From: DASRDE01 sp035938175
GTDB lineage: Bacteria > Vulcanimicrobiota > Vulcanimicrobiia > Vulcanimicrobiales > Vulcanimicrobiaceae
NCBI GenBank assembly: GCA_035938175.1
Contig: DASZHD010000018.1
Coordinates: forward strand, 106,370 to 170,369
Direction: 5' to 3'
DNA: 64,000 nucleotides
Part shown: in pieces, positions 34,674 to 42,886 of the stretch
How the letters are laid out: the number at the start of each line of letters is the position of its first letter
Position numbering within the stretch: position 1 is the first letter of the stretch
Translations under genes and position numbers: made by a program
Notes under the pieces: generated by a model
What the model was told of the DNA's origin: nothing
Seen by the model: only the letters and a program-made list of their open reading frames with translations
Database searches by the model: none

Positions 34674-36260
34674 CTAAAACGCCGCAGCGTCGACGCGGCG
34701 CATGCCCGCGACGCCGCGCAATGCTTCCAATTGCTGCGGTTCGGGCGGGCGATCCACCACGAGGACCATCAGCGCGCGATCGCTGCCGCTTTGGCGCGCC
34801 ACTTGCATGGTAGAGATGTTGATGCCCGCATCACCCAAAATCGTGCCGACGCGTCCGACCATTCCGGGCACGTCTTCATGATGCGTGACGATCCAGGCAC
34901 CTTGCGGTATCGCATCCAGTTCGTAGCCGTCGATTTCTACGATGCGCGGTTCGCTCGAAAGCACCGTAGCGGTAACGCGGTGCGCGCCCGCAAAGATCGA
35001 AACGAACGCGGCGAACGCCGGCGATTCCGGCTCGGGAATGACGTCGACGCTCACGCCCACTTCACGCGCGACGTGATCGGCGTTCACGATGGAGACCCGG
35101 CGCTCCGTCGTCGTTTGCAGAAACGCGGCTAGAAACGCGGCCAGCAACGGACGCGGGTCCGCACCGGCCAGCTCGCCGCCCATGTGCAGGCGCAGCGGTT
35201 CGCGCACCGCGTCTTCGAACAGCTGCGGAACCAGGCGCCCTAAGCGATCGGCAACCGCAACGTACGCGCGCACGCGTTCCGCATCGGCGCCGGTCGGGGC
35301 GGGCGCGTTCACCGCACCCGCGGCGGGTTTTCCGCGCAGCGCGTCGGCAACGTCGCCCGCAAGTTCGATGGCGATGCGCTCCAGCGCTTCGTGCGTCGAT
35401 CCGCCCAAATGCGGCGTCGCAATCACCCGCGGATGCTGATGCAGCGTAGCGCCCGACGATCCGGGGATCGGCGGCTCGTGCGCGATGACGTCGATCGCGG
35501 CCGCGCGAAGCGTGCCGTTGTCCAGTGCGGCAATGAGCGCTTCCTCGTCGATAACGCCTCCGCGCGCGCAGTTCACCAGCACGGCGCCCGGTTTCATTCG
35601 TGCAAAACGGTGCCCGTCCATCATGCTGCGCGTATGCTGGGTCAGCGGAACGTGCAGCGTCACGATGTCCGCGCGCTGAAGCAGGTCGTCCAAGCCGACC
35701 AGATCGACTTGCAACGCTTCGGCGCGCGATTGCGAAATGTACGGATCGTGCGCGATCGTCTCCATGCCGAACGCCCGCGCGCGCGTGGCAACGGCGCCGC
35801 CGATACGTCCTAGCCCGATGATGCCGAGCGTCTTGCCGAACAGCTCGTTGCCGATGAACGGTTTGCGATCCCACTGTCCCGCTCGTATCGACGCGTACGC
35901 CTGCGGCAAGTGCCGCATCAGCGCGAGCATCAGCGCGAACGTCTGTTCCGTCGCAGCGATCGTGTTTGCCGCAGGTGTGTTGACGACGACGATTCCCGCT
36001 TCGGTGGCCGCGTCGACGTCGATCGCGTCAACGCCCACGCCTGCACGGCCGACGACACGTATTCGCGGAGCGTGCGAGAGCAGATCGCGGTCGACGCGCG
36101 TTTCCGAACGCACGATCAAGCCGTCTGCGTCGCGCAGCGCTGCAAGCAATTCGTCCCGCGTCCGGCCGACGCACGAAATCACGTCGATTCCGCGTTCGTG
36201 GAGAACGGCTTGGCCGCCCGGTGCAAAGGGTTCGGCAATAACGACTCGCGCTGACGGCAT
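34674..36260 (-). CDS. serA: D-3-phosphoglycerate dehydrogenase with ACT domain
   Basis: 528 residues from the ATG at 36260 (MPSARVVIAEPF), the normal length of the long form. First committed step of serine synthesis. Motifs: GRAGVGVDAIDV, NTPAANTIAATEQT, GIIGLGRIGGAVATRA (NAD-binding), LVNCARGGVIDEEAL (catalytic Arg), DVIAHEPPIPGS (Glu) and VIATPHLGGSTHEA (His). An intervening domain and a C-terminal ACT domain (GAWIVTHHEDVPGMVGRVGTIL) suggest serine feedback control. A longer in-frame extension to 36710 overlaps the divergent gene and lacks homology. Two histidine phosphatases follow in the same operon. Confidence 0.96.
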   Translation of the reverse strand: MPSARVVIAEPFAPGGQAVLHERGIDVISCVGRTRDELLAALRDADGLIVRSETRVDRDLLSHAPRIRVVGRAGVGVDAIDVDAATEAGIVVVNTPAANTIAATEQTFALMLALMRHLPQAYASIRAGQWDRKPFIGNELFGKTLGIIGLGRIGGAVATRARAFGMETIAHDPYISQSRAEALQVDLVGLDDLLQRADIVTLHVPLTQHTRSMMDGHRFARMKPGAVLVNCARGGVIDEEALIAALDNGTLRAAAIDVIAHEPPIPGSSGATLHQHPRVIATPHLGGSTHEALERIAIELAGDVADALRGKPAAGAVNAPAPTGADAERVRAYVAVADRLGRLVPQLFEDAVREPLRLHMGGELAGADPRPLLAAFLAAFLQTTTERRVSIVNADHVAREVGVSVDVIPEPESPAFAAFVSIFAGAHRVTATVLSSEPRIVEIDGYELDAIPQGAWIVTHHEDVPGMVGRVGTILGDAGINISTMQVARQSGSDRALMVLVVDRPPEPQQLEALRGVAGMRRVDAAAF

Positions 36261-36350
36261 AGGCGGCGTTTCCACCCAGGGTCGCCTGCACCTTGCGTCG
36301 TAGCTCGCCATGTGTCGAAATCTCATGGCACGCGCTTGTCCGTACGTAAG

Positions 36351-37163
36351 ATGTACAAACTGTTCATCAACGGCGCGTTCGTGCGGTCGGAGTCCGGGCG
36401 AAGCGATCCCGTCTGGGACGGCAGGGATTTCGGCGCCAACATCGCGCGCGGCTCGCGCAAGGACGTTCGCGACGCCGTCGTGGCGGCGCGCACAGCGCAA
36501 ACAACGTGGTGGAAGACGTCGCCGGGAACGCGCGGATTGATCCTTTACCGCTTGGCCGAGATGCTGGAAGCGCGGCGCGCAGAGCTGCTGGAGCACACGG
36601 GCGACGCCCGCGAAGTGGACACCGCCATCGACCGCGCGGTGTGGTACGCCGGCTGGTGCGACAAATACGCTGCATTGCTCTCGACGCGAAATCCGGTCGG
36701 CGGTCCGCATTTGAACTTTTCGACCGCAGAACCGATGGGCGTCGTCGGAATACTCGCACCCGACGAGCCGGCGCTGCTTTCTTTGATATCCGTCGTGCTG
36801 CCGCCGCTCGTCGCGGGCAACGCAGTCGTCGTCATTGCATCGGAAAAGGACCCGCGTACCGCCGTGATTTTTGCCGAAGCGGTTGCGACGAGCGACGTTC
36901 CCGCAGGCGTGGTCAATATCATCACCGGCTACCGCAACGAATTAGGACCGGTGCTCGCCAGACACATGGACGTGAACGCATTGGCATTCGTCGACGGCGA
37001 ACAGACCCAAGCGCTTCAATCGTTCGCGGCGGAAAATGTCAAGCGCACGCACGTGCTTCCCGCACGTTCGAAGCGCGCATGGTTCGACGGCGGCACGCAG
37101 AGCCTGGACGAAATCGCCGCTTACAGCGAAATCAAAACCATCTGGCATCCGGCCGGAATTTGA
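36351..37163 (+). CDS. Aldehyde-dehydrogenase-like protein lacking the catalytic Cys domain
   Basis: 270 residues from the ATG at 36351 (MYKLFINGAFVRSESG). It aligns with the N-terminal NAD-binding half of ALDHs: GVVGILAPDEPALLSLI occupies the place of the PWNFP helix, then VLPPLVAGNAVVVIASE and VPAGVVNIITGYRNELG. The frame ends where the catalytic domain (general base Glu, Cys) should begin, and the P-W-N-F-P motif is altered. No frameshifted remainder is visible; the next gene starts inside the stop (TTGA), so it looks maintained rather than decaying. It could be a partner or scaffold for a full ALDH such as the one at 20.7 kb (inference). Confidence 0.75.
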   Translation: MYKLFINGAFVRSESGRSDPVWDGRDFGANIARGSRKDVRDAVVAARTAQTTWWKTSPGTRGLILYRLAEMLEARRAELLEHTGDAREVDTAIDRAVWYAGWCDKYAALLSTRNPVGGPHLNFSTAEPMGVVGILAPDEPALLSLISVVLPPLVAGNAVVVIASEKDPRTAVIFAEAVATSDVPAGVVNIITGYRNELGPVLARHMDVNALAFVDGEQTQALQSFAAENVKRTHVLPARSKRAWFDGGTQSLDEIAAYSEIKTIWHPAGI

Positions 37164-37732
37164 ACGAGCTCGCCGCGCGCGCGGAGACCGTGCGCTACTG
37201 CCGCCTGCTGTGGGAACGCAGGCTCGTAACGGGGACCAGCGGCAATGTCAGCGTGCTCTTGGGCGACGGCAGCATTCTGGTCACGCCGACGCAGACGTCC
37301 CTGCGGTCCGTCGACGAAGCGGCGCTGGTCCGCACCGATCGCAGCGGCCGCGCGTGGGATTCCAACTTCGTGCCGACCAGCGAATTGCGGCTGCATCTCG
37401 CAGCCTACGAAGCACGTCCGGACGTGCGGGCAGTGATTCACACGCACCCGACATTCTGCGTCGTGTGGAGCAAAACGGGCGCCGTCTTCGAACGCGATAC
37501 CGTGGGCGCCCGCGAAACGCTTGGTGAAGTCGCGTTCACGCCGTATTTTCCGCCCGGTTCCGCCGAATTGGCAGCGGCGACGGCGGCCGCGTTTGCTAGC
37601 GGAGTTAACACGGTCTTGATGGAGCGCCACGGCGTATCGGCGGTTGGTCCGGACTTGGAAACTGTATTCAACTTGACCGATTTGGCCGAAGAAGCCGCCC
37701 GAATTGCATATTTCAGTAAAGTCGTATTTTAG
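37160..37732 (+). CDS. Class II aldolase/adducin family protein
   Basis: 190 residues, TTG start at 37160 overlapping the preceding stop by 4 nt. Motifs: GTSGNVSVLLGDGSILVTPT (phosphate-binding loop), PTSELRLHLAAYEARPDV, AVIHTHPTFCVVW (two metal His) and LMERHGVSAVGPDLE (third His, plus substrate loop). This is the fuculose-1-phosphate aldolase, ribulose-5-phosphate 4-epimerase and methylthioribulose dehydratase superfamily; substrate unassigned. Coupling with the headless ALDH suggests aldehyde-producing sugar-phosphate metabolism. Confidence 0.87.
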   Translation: MNELAARAETVRYCRLLWERRLVTGTSGNVSVLLGDGSILVTPTQTSLRSVDEAALVRTDRSGRAWDSNFVPTSELRLHLAAYEARPDVRAVIHTHPTFCVVWSKTGAVFERDTVGARETLGEVAFTPYFPPGSAELAAATAAAFASGVNTVLMERHGVSAVGPDLETVFNLTDLAEEAARIAYFSKVVF

Positions 37733-37773
37733 CGGTAGGCCTGCCGCCAGGGCGAGGCAAAGGGGGCTCGCCT

Positions 37774-38607
37774 GTGAGCTACCGCCTGGTCCCGATGCAC
37801 CAGCGCCTGGCAAATGCGCTGAGCTACGGTGAGTTTCGCATCTTCTATCAACCCGTCGTCACCGTTAAGGACGGCGAGATAATTGGTGTTGAGGCGCTTT
37901 GCCGTTGGCCGCAGCGCGACCAAACCTTCGCTATGCCCGAAACGTTCATCGCCCACGCGGAGACTTCGGGCTTTATCATTCAACTCGGCGATTGGGTGTT
38001 GCGCACTGCGGCCGAACAAGTGCGCCGGTGGCAGCAGTTGTTCAAAAAACAACTGCGGCTGGCGGTGAATCTATCCGGACGCCAGTTTCTGCATTTCAAT
38101 TTGATCAAAGGCGTCGAAGACGCGCTGCGAAATGCGAATTTCAATCCGGCCGATCTCGATTTTGAGATCACCGAGACGATCGCGATGCACAACGCCGAGG
38201 AAAGCGTCGGCGTGATGCGTCAGTTGAAGTCGCTAGGCATCGGACTCTCGCTCGACGATTTCGGCACGGGCTACTCGTCGCTGAGCTATCTCAAGCGCTT
38301 TCCGATCGACGTTTTAAAGATCGACAAATCGTTCGTGCGCGACATTCCCGCGGACGCGAACGACTTGGCGATCGTGTCGGCAATCATCGCGATGGCGCAC
38401 GCGCTCGGCCTGAAAGTGATCGCGGAAGGCGTCGAGACGGAGGCGCAGTGGCACTTCCTGCGCGATTGCGGTACGCAGATGGCGCAAGGCTATTACTTCG
38501 GGCGTCCGCTGCCCGCATCGGAATTGGAAGAACTGCTCGCCCGGCGCGCACCCCTCATTCCCGTACCCGCGCAAGAGGCTCAAGGCATTTCCGGGACCCC
38601 TGCCTAA
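37774..38607 (+). CDS. Stand-alone EAL-domain c-di-GMP phosphodiesterase
   Basis: 277 residues, GTG start, essentially only an EAL domain with no sensor. Catalytic motifs: GVEALCRWPQ (EAL), AVNLSGRQFLH (Asn), FEITETIAM (Glu), LDDFGTGYSSLSYL (loop 6), LKIDKSFVRDI and VIAEGVETEAQ. All expected metal-binding acids are there, so it should hydrolyse c-di-GMP. It follows the class II aldolase gene by 41 bp; its control must come from expression or partner proteins. Confidence 0.92.
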   Translation: MSYRLVPMHQRLANALSYGEFRIFYQPVVTVKDGEIIGVEALCRWPQRDQTFAMPETFIAHAETSGFIIQLGDWVLRTAAEQVRRWQQLFKKQLRLAVNLSGRQFLHFNLIKGVEDALRNANFNPADLDFEITETIAMHNAEESVGVMRQLKSLGIGLSLDDFGTGYSSLSYLKRFPIDVLKIDKSFVRDIPADANDLAIVSAIIAMAHALGLKVIAEGVETEAQWHFLRDCGTQMAQGYYFGRPLPASELEELLARRAPLIPVPAQEAQGISGTPA

Positions 38608-38631
38608 ACACGGGCGCTGACTATCTCCGGC

Positions 38632-38692
38632 GGCGCGCAGACAGGATGTTGGAGCGCCGGTGAAACGGCTCCGGAAAACTGCGAAGCGATTT
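38632..38692 (+). repeat. 61-bp repeat, copy 1
   Basis: Begins GGCGCGCAGACAGGATGTTG and ends GCGAAGCGATTT. It contains GGAGCGCCGG...CGGCTCC and an imperfect AAAACTGCGAAGCGATTT hairpin. About 53 of 61 bases match copy 2 at 38724-38784. Confidence 0.75.
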
Positions 38693-38700
38693 CGGGGGTG

Positions 38701-38723
38701 CCCTGCGAGCTTTGCTCGTAGGG
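38701..38723. other. Perfect hairpin between the two repeat copies
   Basis: CCCTGCGAGC-TTT-GCTCGTAGGG is a 10-bp stem with one G-T pair and a 3-nt loop. It sits exactly between the two 61-bp repeats. No T-run follows. Confidence 0.6.
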
Positions 38724-38784
38724 GGCGCGCAGACAGGAGGTCGGAGCGCCGGTTAAGCGGCTCCGGAAAATCGCAAAGCGATTT
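38724..38784 (+). repeat. 61-bp repeat, copy 2
   Basis: Begins GGCGCGCAGACAGGAGGTCG. Here the terminal hairpin is perfect (AAAATCGC-AAA-GCGATTTT) and looks like an intrinsic terminator or processing site. It ends 3 bp before tRNA-Ser, so this copy is immediately upstream of the tRNA. Confidence 0.75.
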
Positions 38785-38787
38785 TAC

Positions 38788-38875
38788 GGAGAGGTGGCAG
38801 AGTGGTCGAATGCACTCGCTTGGAAAGCGAGCAGAGGTGTTGAGCCTCTCGGGAGTTCGAATCTCCCCCTCTCCG
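38788..38875 (+). tRNA. tRNA-Ser (GGA)
   Basis: 88 nt. Acceptor GGAGAGG/CCTCTCC; anticodon stem CTCGC/GCGAG around loop TTGGAAA (anticodon GGA, Ser). It has the long variable arm expected of tRNA-Ser (CAGAGGTGTTGAGCCTCTC) and T arm GGGAG TTCGAAT CTCCC. No CCA is encoded. A strong terminator follows. Confidence 0.95.
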
Positions 38876-38890
38876 ATGGAAAATGGAACG

Positions 38891-38916
38891 AAAAACCGGC
38901 GGTCCCGCCGGTTTTT
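38891..38916 (+). terminator. Intrinsic terminator after tRNA-Ser
   Basis: ACCGGCGG-TC-CCGCCGGT is an 8-bp GC-rich stem followed by TTTTTTC. It ends the tRNA-Ser transcript 20 nt past the gene. Confidence 0.9.
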
Positions 38917-38966
38917 TCATTTCAAAATGTAGCGGCTGCAGCGAGTCCGAACCTCGCGGTCAGGGC

Positions 38967-40583
38967 ATGCCGCTGAACAACGCCGTCGCCGTCGACTTAG
39001 CCGTGATTTTCGGCACGATTCTGGTGCTGGTCTCGGTGGCGAACCGGATTGGTATCGCCTACCCGATCCTTCTGCTTCTCGGCGGAATCGCGCTTGGCTA
39101 CATTCCCGGACTGCCGGCACTCGCGATGCCGCCCGATCTCGTGCTGGTAATCTTCCTTCCGCCGCTGTTGTACTGGGAAGCCGTCACCGCGCCGACCAGT
39201 GAGTTTTTCACGTCGTCGGGGTTGTGGTGGATCTTTCAACTCGCGTTCGGGCTCGTCGTCATTACGATGTTCGCGGTCAGCGCGGTAGCGCACGCACTCA
39301 TCCCGACGATGGCGTGGGCGACGGCGTTCGTTCTTGGAGCGATCGTTTCGTCGACGGATGAAGTCGCGTTCGCGCCGATCACCGAACGCGTCGCGATTCC
39401 GCGACACGTGCTCGCAACGATCGAAAGCGAAAGTCTGGTCAACGATGCCACGTCCCTCGTCCTGTACGGCATCGCCGTTACGGCGGTTGCGACGGGCTCG
39501 TTCTCGGTGGTCCACGCGGCGGAGAATTTAGCGATTTCCACGATTGCCGCGGTCGCGATCGGCGTCGTTGCCGGACTTATTGCCGTACTCGCCTGGCGCT
39601 TGACGAAGGACGACGCACTGCAGGGCATCATTTCGCTGATGGTCCCGTTCCTTTCGTACCTTCCCGCCTATCATCTCGGATACTCCGGAGTGCTGGCCGT
39701 AATCGCGACCGGTTTCACGACGCAGATCTATACGCCGCGCGTTTTGACCCCGCGCGCCCGCGAGCGCGTATCCGGGTTCTGGATCACGATCGTCTTCATG
39801 CTGAACGCATTCATCTTCGTGCTCGTCGGCATGCAGTTTCATCACATTGTGGGATCGCTGCACCGCCTCTCCGCCGCGACTCTGCTGTTTTACGGGGTCG
39901 CCATTTCGTTAACCGTGATCGTCGTGCGCCTGCTGTGGGTATTCGCGCAAGGACTGCTGCCGTCGACAAACGAGCCCGAGCACGCGGAAGGAAAAGCGGA
40001 CTGGTCGCATGTCGCCGTGCTGGCGTGGTCCGGTATGCGCGGCGGCGTGTCGCTTGCGGCTGCACTGGCGATTCCGATCGAAACCGCCGCCGGTCCGTTT
40101 CCGGAACGCAATCTCACGATATTCTTGACGTTCTGCGTGCTGCTCGCAACGCTCGTTTTGCAAGGCGGAACGTTGCCGCTATTGCTGCGGTGGCTGAACG
40201 TCCGCGACGACGGCGCCGACTCACGCGAGGAACGCGTCGCACTCGCCCAGACTTCGAGAGTCGCACTGGAACGCCTGAATGAACTGGCGCGCAGCGAACA
40301 CATTCCGCCGCGCCTTCTAGAGCTGCTCCGGACGCGGTTTTCGAACCGGTGGAACGAATTTTCGCGCGCCGACGAGAGCTCGCGCATAAACTCCGCGTTG
40401 TACCGGAAACTGGTACGCGACACGATTGAAGCGCAGCGGAGGTCGCTCATCGACCTTCGGAACAAGGGGAAGGTCGATAATACCGTGCTTCGGCGCATCC
40501 AACGGTTGCTCGATCTGGAATTGGAAGAAGTCGATTTACTGGAATCGACCGGACGCCTCGACGTCATCGGCGACGAGACCTAG
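38967..40583 (+). CDS. Cation/proton antiporter, CPA1 (NhaP-like) family
   Basis: 538 residues from the ATG at 38967; about 12 membrane helices. The ion-binding region reads GAIVSSTDEVAFAPITERV, where the usual TDPVA is TDEVA, and it is followed by IESESLVNDATSLVLYGIA (the conserved E-S-L-x-N-D helix). A second signature, AWSGMRGGVSLAAALAIP, is intact. The ~115-residue cytoplasmic tail (from about 425) is helical and probably regulatory. It exports Na+ or K+ for H+; specificity cannot be told. The tRNA-Ser terminator separates it from the upstream genes. Confidence 0.92.
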   Translation: MPLNNAVAVDLAVIFGTILVLVSVANRIGIAYPILLLLGGIALGYIPGLPALAMPPDLVLVIFLPPLLYWEAVTAPTSEFFTSSGLWWIFQLAFGLVVITMFAVSAVAHALIPTMAWATAFVLGAIVSSTDEVAFAPITERVAIPRHVLATIESESLVNDATSLVLYGIAVTAVATGSFSVVHAAENLAISTIAAVAIGVVAGLIAVLAWRLTKDDALQGIISLMVPFLSYLPAYHLGYSGVLAVIATGFTTQIYTPRVLTPRARERVSGFWITIVFMLNAFIFVLVGMQFHHIVGSLHRLSAATLLFYGVAISLTVIVVRLLWVFAQGLLPSTNEPEHAEGKADWSHVAVLAWSGMRGGVSLAAALAIPIETAAGPFPERNLTIFLTFCVLLATLVLQGGTLPLLLRWLNVRDDGADSREERVALAQTSRVALERLNELARSEHIPPRLLELLRTRFSNRWNEFSRADESSRINSALYRKLVRDTIEAQRRSLIDLRNKGKVDNTVLRRIQRLLDLELEEVDLLESTGRLDVIGDET

Positions 40584-40613
40584 GTCGCGGCCGGCCGAGT
40601 CGATGCAATCCAT

Positions 40614-41237
40614 TTACTGGCTAAGCCGTTCGAACGCATCCAGCCGGTACGTGGAACGATCGAACCCGTGAATATGGCGCAGCTGCGGATCGGTACGAAA
40701 CCGCTCGTGAACCTCTCCGGCCGGAAGCGCGTGCCCCGGTGCGGGCGGCGTAAAATGCACCAGAAGTATCGTAGCGCCCGGCTCGCTGTGCGCGACGATG
40801 CGGCGGCAGAGATTATCGAGATCCCCGCGAGAAAAGTAATATCCCAATTCGCAGACCGTCGTGAGATCGAACGTCCCTTCGGGATAGCTTTCGAGAAGGT
40901 CGATTTTCTCGAACGTGACGTTGCCGGCGCTGCGGCAGCGCTCGCGCGCGCTCTCTAGTGCTTTTTCGGAAACGTCGACCGCCACGAGCCGATTGCAGCG
41001 CTGTGCGAGCAATTGCGTGAAAACCCCGATCGAGCAGCCCAGTTCGCACGCATTGCGGTAGCGTTCGCGCGGAAGCGCCGCCAGCGTCGTCTGATATTTT
41101 GAATGCTCGTACTCGCTGGTCGTAAAATTCCAGGGGTCAGCGTTTTCGAGGTAGAGATCGACGAAGTAGCGTGCAGGAACAGTACGCTCCATACTGTTTT
41201 CATTGTCCGCCGAATCACCGCCGTCTAGCCGTTTCAT
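40614..41237 (-). CDS. NodS-like SAM-dependent methyltransferase
   Basis: 207 residues from the ATG at 41237, which has GAGGGAG about 10 nt upstream; ATG codons at 41246 and 41192 are alternatives. Typical opening for the family: RYFVDLYLENADPWNFTTSE, then SAM motif I NACELGCSIGVFTQLLA, the acidic LVAVDVSEKAL and motif FDLTTVCELGYYF. NodS-type enzymes N-methylate amino sugars; relatives are often encoded beside GlcNAc deacetylases or acyl-CoA dehydrogenases, neither present here. Substrate unknown. Confidence 0.86.
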   Translation of the reverse strand: MKRLDGGDSADNENSMERTVPARYFVDLYLENADPWNFTTSEYEHSKYQTTLAALPRERYRNACELGCSIGVFTQLLAQRCNRLVAVDVSEKALESARERCRSAGNVTFEKIDLLESYPEGTFDLTTVCELGYYFSRGDLDNLCRRIVAHSEPGATILLVHFTPPAPGHALPAGEVHERFRTDPQLRHIHGFDRSTYRLDAFERLSQ

Positions 41238-41358
41238 CGGAGGCATGCTCCCTCGGTTACGCGCGCAACTTGGCGCCGCGTCGCGAACCTTCGGCGCGCC
41301 AATTGCGTTTTAGTAAGGACAGCATCGCCGCCTAACGCTTGGCAGGTAAGCATTTGGC

Positions 41359-42126
41359 ATGAAGATTTTAATACAAACCACGACTTCGCGCTTCGACGGC
41401 GATTGGCACGCCGCGACGTTTTCGACGCTTGCGAAGGTATTGCAAAACGACGGTCACACGGTCGTTTCTCGCGATCGCGAACCGGGCGAAGATGGCAGCG
41501 ACCCCGTGTTATCGTCACTTGCAGAATCGGACTTCGGTCAATTGTGGCTCATGGCGGCCGATCGTGGAAACGCGCTTTCGCCCAAAGACGTTCGCGCGAT
41601 CCTGCGTTTTCGCGAACGCGGCGGCGGCGTGCTGACGGCGCGCGAACACGAGAACTACGGGACCTCGATTTTGAACCTGGGTACGTTGGGCGCCGTAAAT
41701 CACTTCAAAAATTTCAATCCGGAACGCGGCGTCCGAGGCCGGCGCCGTTCGCGGCCGCAGCGCGACTACCGGCGCATCGTCGCATTGGAACCCGTTCACG
41801 AAGTGCTGCGCAGTGCCAACTCCCCTACCGGTCTGGTCGAGTTTTTTCCGGATCACCCTAACGAGGGCGCGCTCTCGGTTCCGGGTCATGTGCCGTACGC
41901 GCGCGCGATTGCGGCCTCGCAAGGTGGGCCCGACGGCCGCACGGTGAACTTGGCAATTGCAATTGAAAACGAGCCCGCCGCAGGCGGACGTCCGTGCGGC
42001 CGCGCGATCGCGATTTCGAGTATTCACCAGTTTACGGATCCCGTTTGGGCGCTCATCGAGGAAAGCGGACACCTGGAAGCCTACAAAGACTACGCGCGCA
42101 ACATTGCGCGCTGGCTGCAATCTTAA
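41359..42126 (+). CDS. ThuA/glutamine-amidotransferase-fold protein, unknown role
   Basis: 255 residues. A Rossmann-like start (MKILIQTTTSRFDGDWHAATFSTLAKVL) and FGQLWLMAADRGNALSPKD, then ILRFRERGGGVLTAREHENYG, follow the fold seen in ThuA and class I amidotransferase-like proteins: a glycine-rich turn after a helix, where the nucleophile would be. No catalytic Cys is at that position. The C-terminus has GRAIAISSIHQFTDPVWALI. No export signal. Function unknown. Confidence 0.7.
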   Translation: MKILIQTTTSRFDGDWHAATFSTLAKVLQNDGHTVVSRDREPGEDGSDPVLSSLAESDFGQLWLMAADRGNALSPKDVRAILRFRERGGGVLTAREHENYGTSILNLGTLGAVNHFKNFNPERGVRGRRRSRPQRDYRRIVALEPVHEVLRSANSPTGLVEFFPDHPNEGALSVPGHVPYARAIAASQGGPDGRTVNLAIAIENEPAAGGRPCGRAIAISSIHQFTDPVWALIEESGHLEAYKDYARNIARWLQS

Positions 42127-42148
42127 ACCAACGGCGCGCGAGCTCCCG

Positions 42149-42886
42149 TTAAAATTCCTCTACGGCGGCTTGCGCGTGCGCGAGCCAAAAGTCGAATGAA
42201 GCGCGCGCCTGCGCTTCCAGCATCAGATCGCCTTTGACGATCTCGCGGTAGACCTGCTGTCCCAGCGTCGACCGTTCACCGTAATTCGTATCCATGACCA
42301 CGTCGACCGAGAGGAGATCGTACGCGAGTTCCTCCGGTAACCGGACGCCCGCGGGCAGTGTCGAGATGACGATCTCCGGCGGATCTTCGGGCCAAGGCTT
42401 GGCCTCGTAGCGTTCGCAAATCGCCTGCACCTTTGCGTCGTCGCGGCCCCAAACGAACGCATACGCATCCGAAATGCGCAAATGCGAGAGAATTGCGCGC
42501 GCCGTCGCACCCGTTCCGAGCACGCCGATCCGCTCGAGCGCGACCGGCTGACCCAAAATCGCTTCAAGCGCGCTTGCCGCACCGATGCCGTCGGTATTCG
42601 TGCCAAGCACCGCACGCCCGAAAAAGATCGTGTTGACGGCTTGCGCGAGCTGCGCCTCTTCGTCGATCTCATCGCACGCGGAGATGATCTCTTCTTTGAG
42701 CGGCGTCGTAACGTTGACACCGGTGTAGCCGTCCATGCGCATGCGCCGCACGATGTCGAGCGCATTGCCTTTGGGCACGCGTATCGCGACGTAACTGCCT
42801 TCGATGCCGGCTTCTTCCAAAAACCGTTCGTGCAGCCGCGGACTGCGGCTGTGCGATACGGGATCGCCGATGAGGGCCAGCTTCAC
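42149..42886 (-). CDS. aroE: Shikimate dehydrogenase
   Basis: 245 residues, GTG start at 42886 overlapping the YqeG stop (GTGA). Reduces 3-dehydroshikimate to shikimate in aromatic amino acid synthesis. Motifs: IGDPVSHSRSPRLHERF (substrate serines), VNVTTPLKEEII (catalytic Lys), NTIFFGRAVLGTNTDGIGA (Asp) and IGVLGTGATARAILSHL (NADP-binding; GTGATA rather than GAGGAA). It is about 25 residues shorter than E. coli AroE. The conserved C-terminal LDMVY-like motif appears as VVMDTNYGERSTL. Confidence 0.93.
   Translation of the reverse strand: MKLALIGDPVSHSRSPRLHERFLEEAGIEGSYVAIRVPKGNALDIVRRMRMDGYTGVNVTTPLKEEIISACDEIDEEAQLAQAVNTIFFGRAVLGTNTDGIGAASALEAILGQPVALERIGVLGTGATARAILSHLRISDAYAFVWGRDDAKVQAICERYEAKPWPEDPPEIVISTLPAGVRLPEELAYDLLSVDVVMDTNYGERSTLGQQVYREIVKGDLMLEAQARASFDFWLAHAQAAVEEF

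Noticed and set aside
34674..36710. Long version of SerA starting at 36710
   Set aside because: The extra ~150 residues overlap the divergent ALDH-like gene and show no homology; the ATG at 36260 gives a normal SerA N-terminus.
36506..37732. 408-codon version of the class II aldolase
   Set aside because: The first ~218 codons are out of frame with, and inside, the ALDH-like gene; the TTG at 37160 is the natural coupled start.
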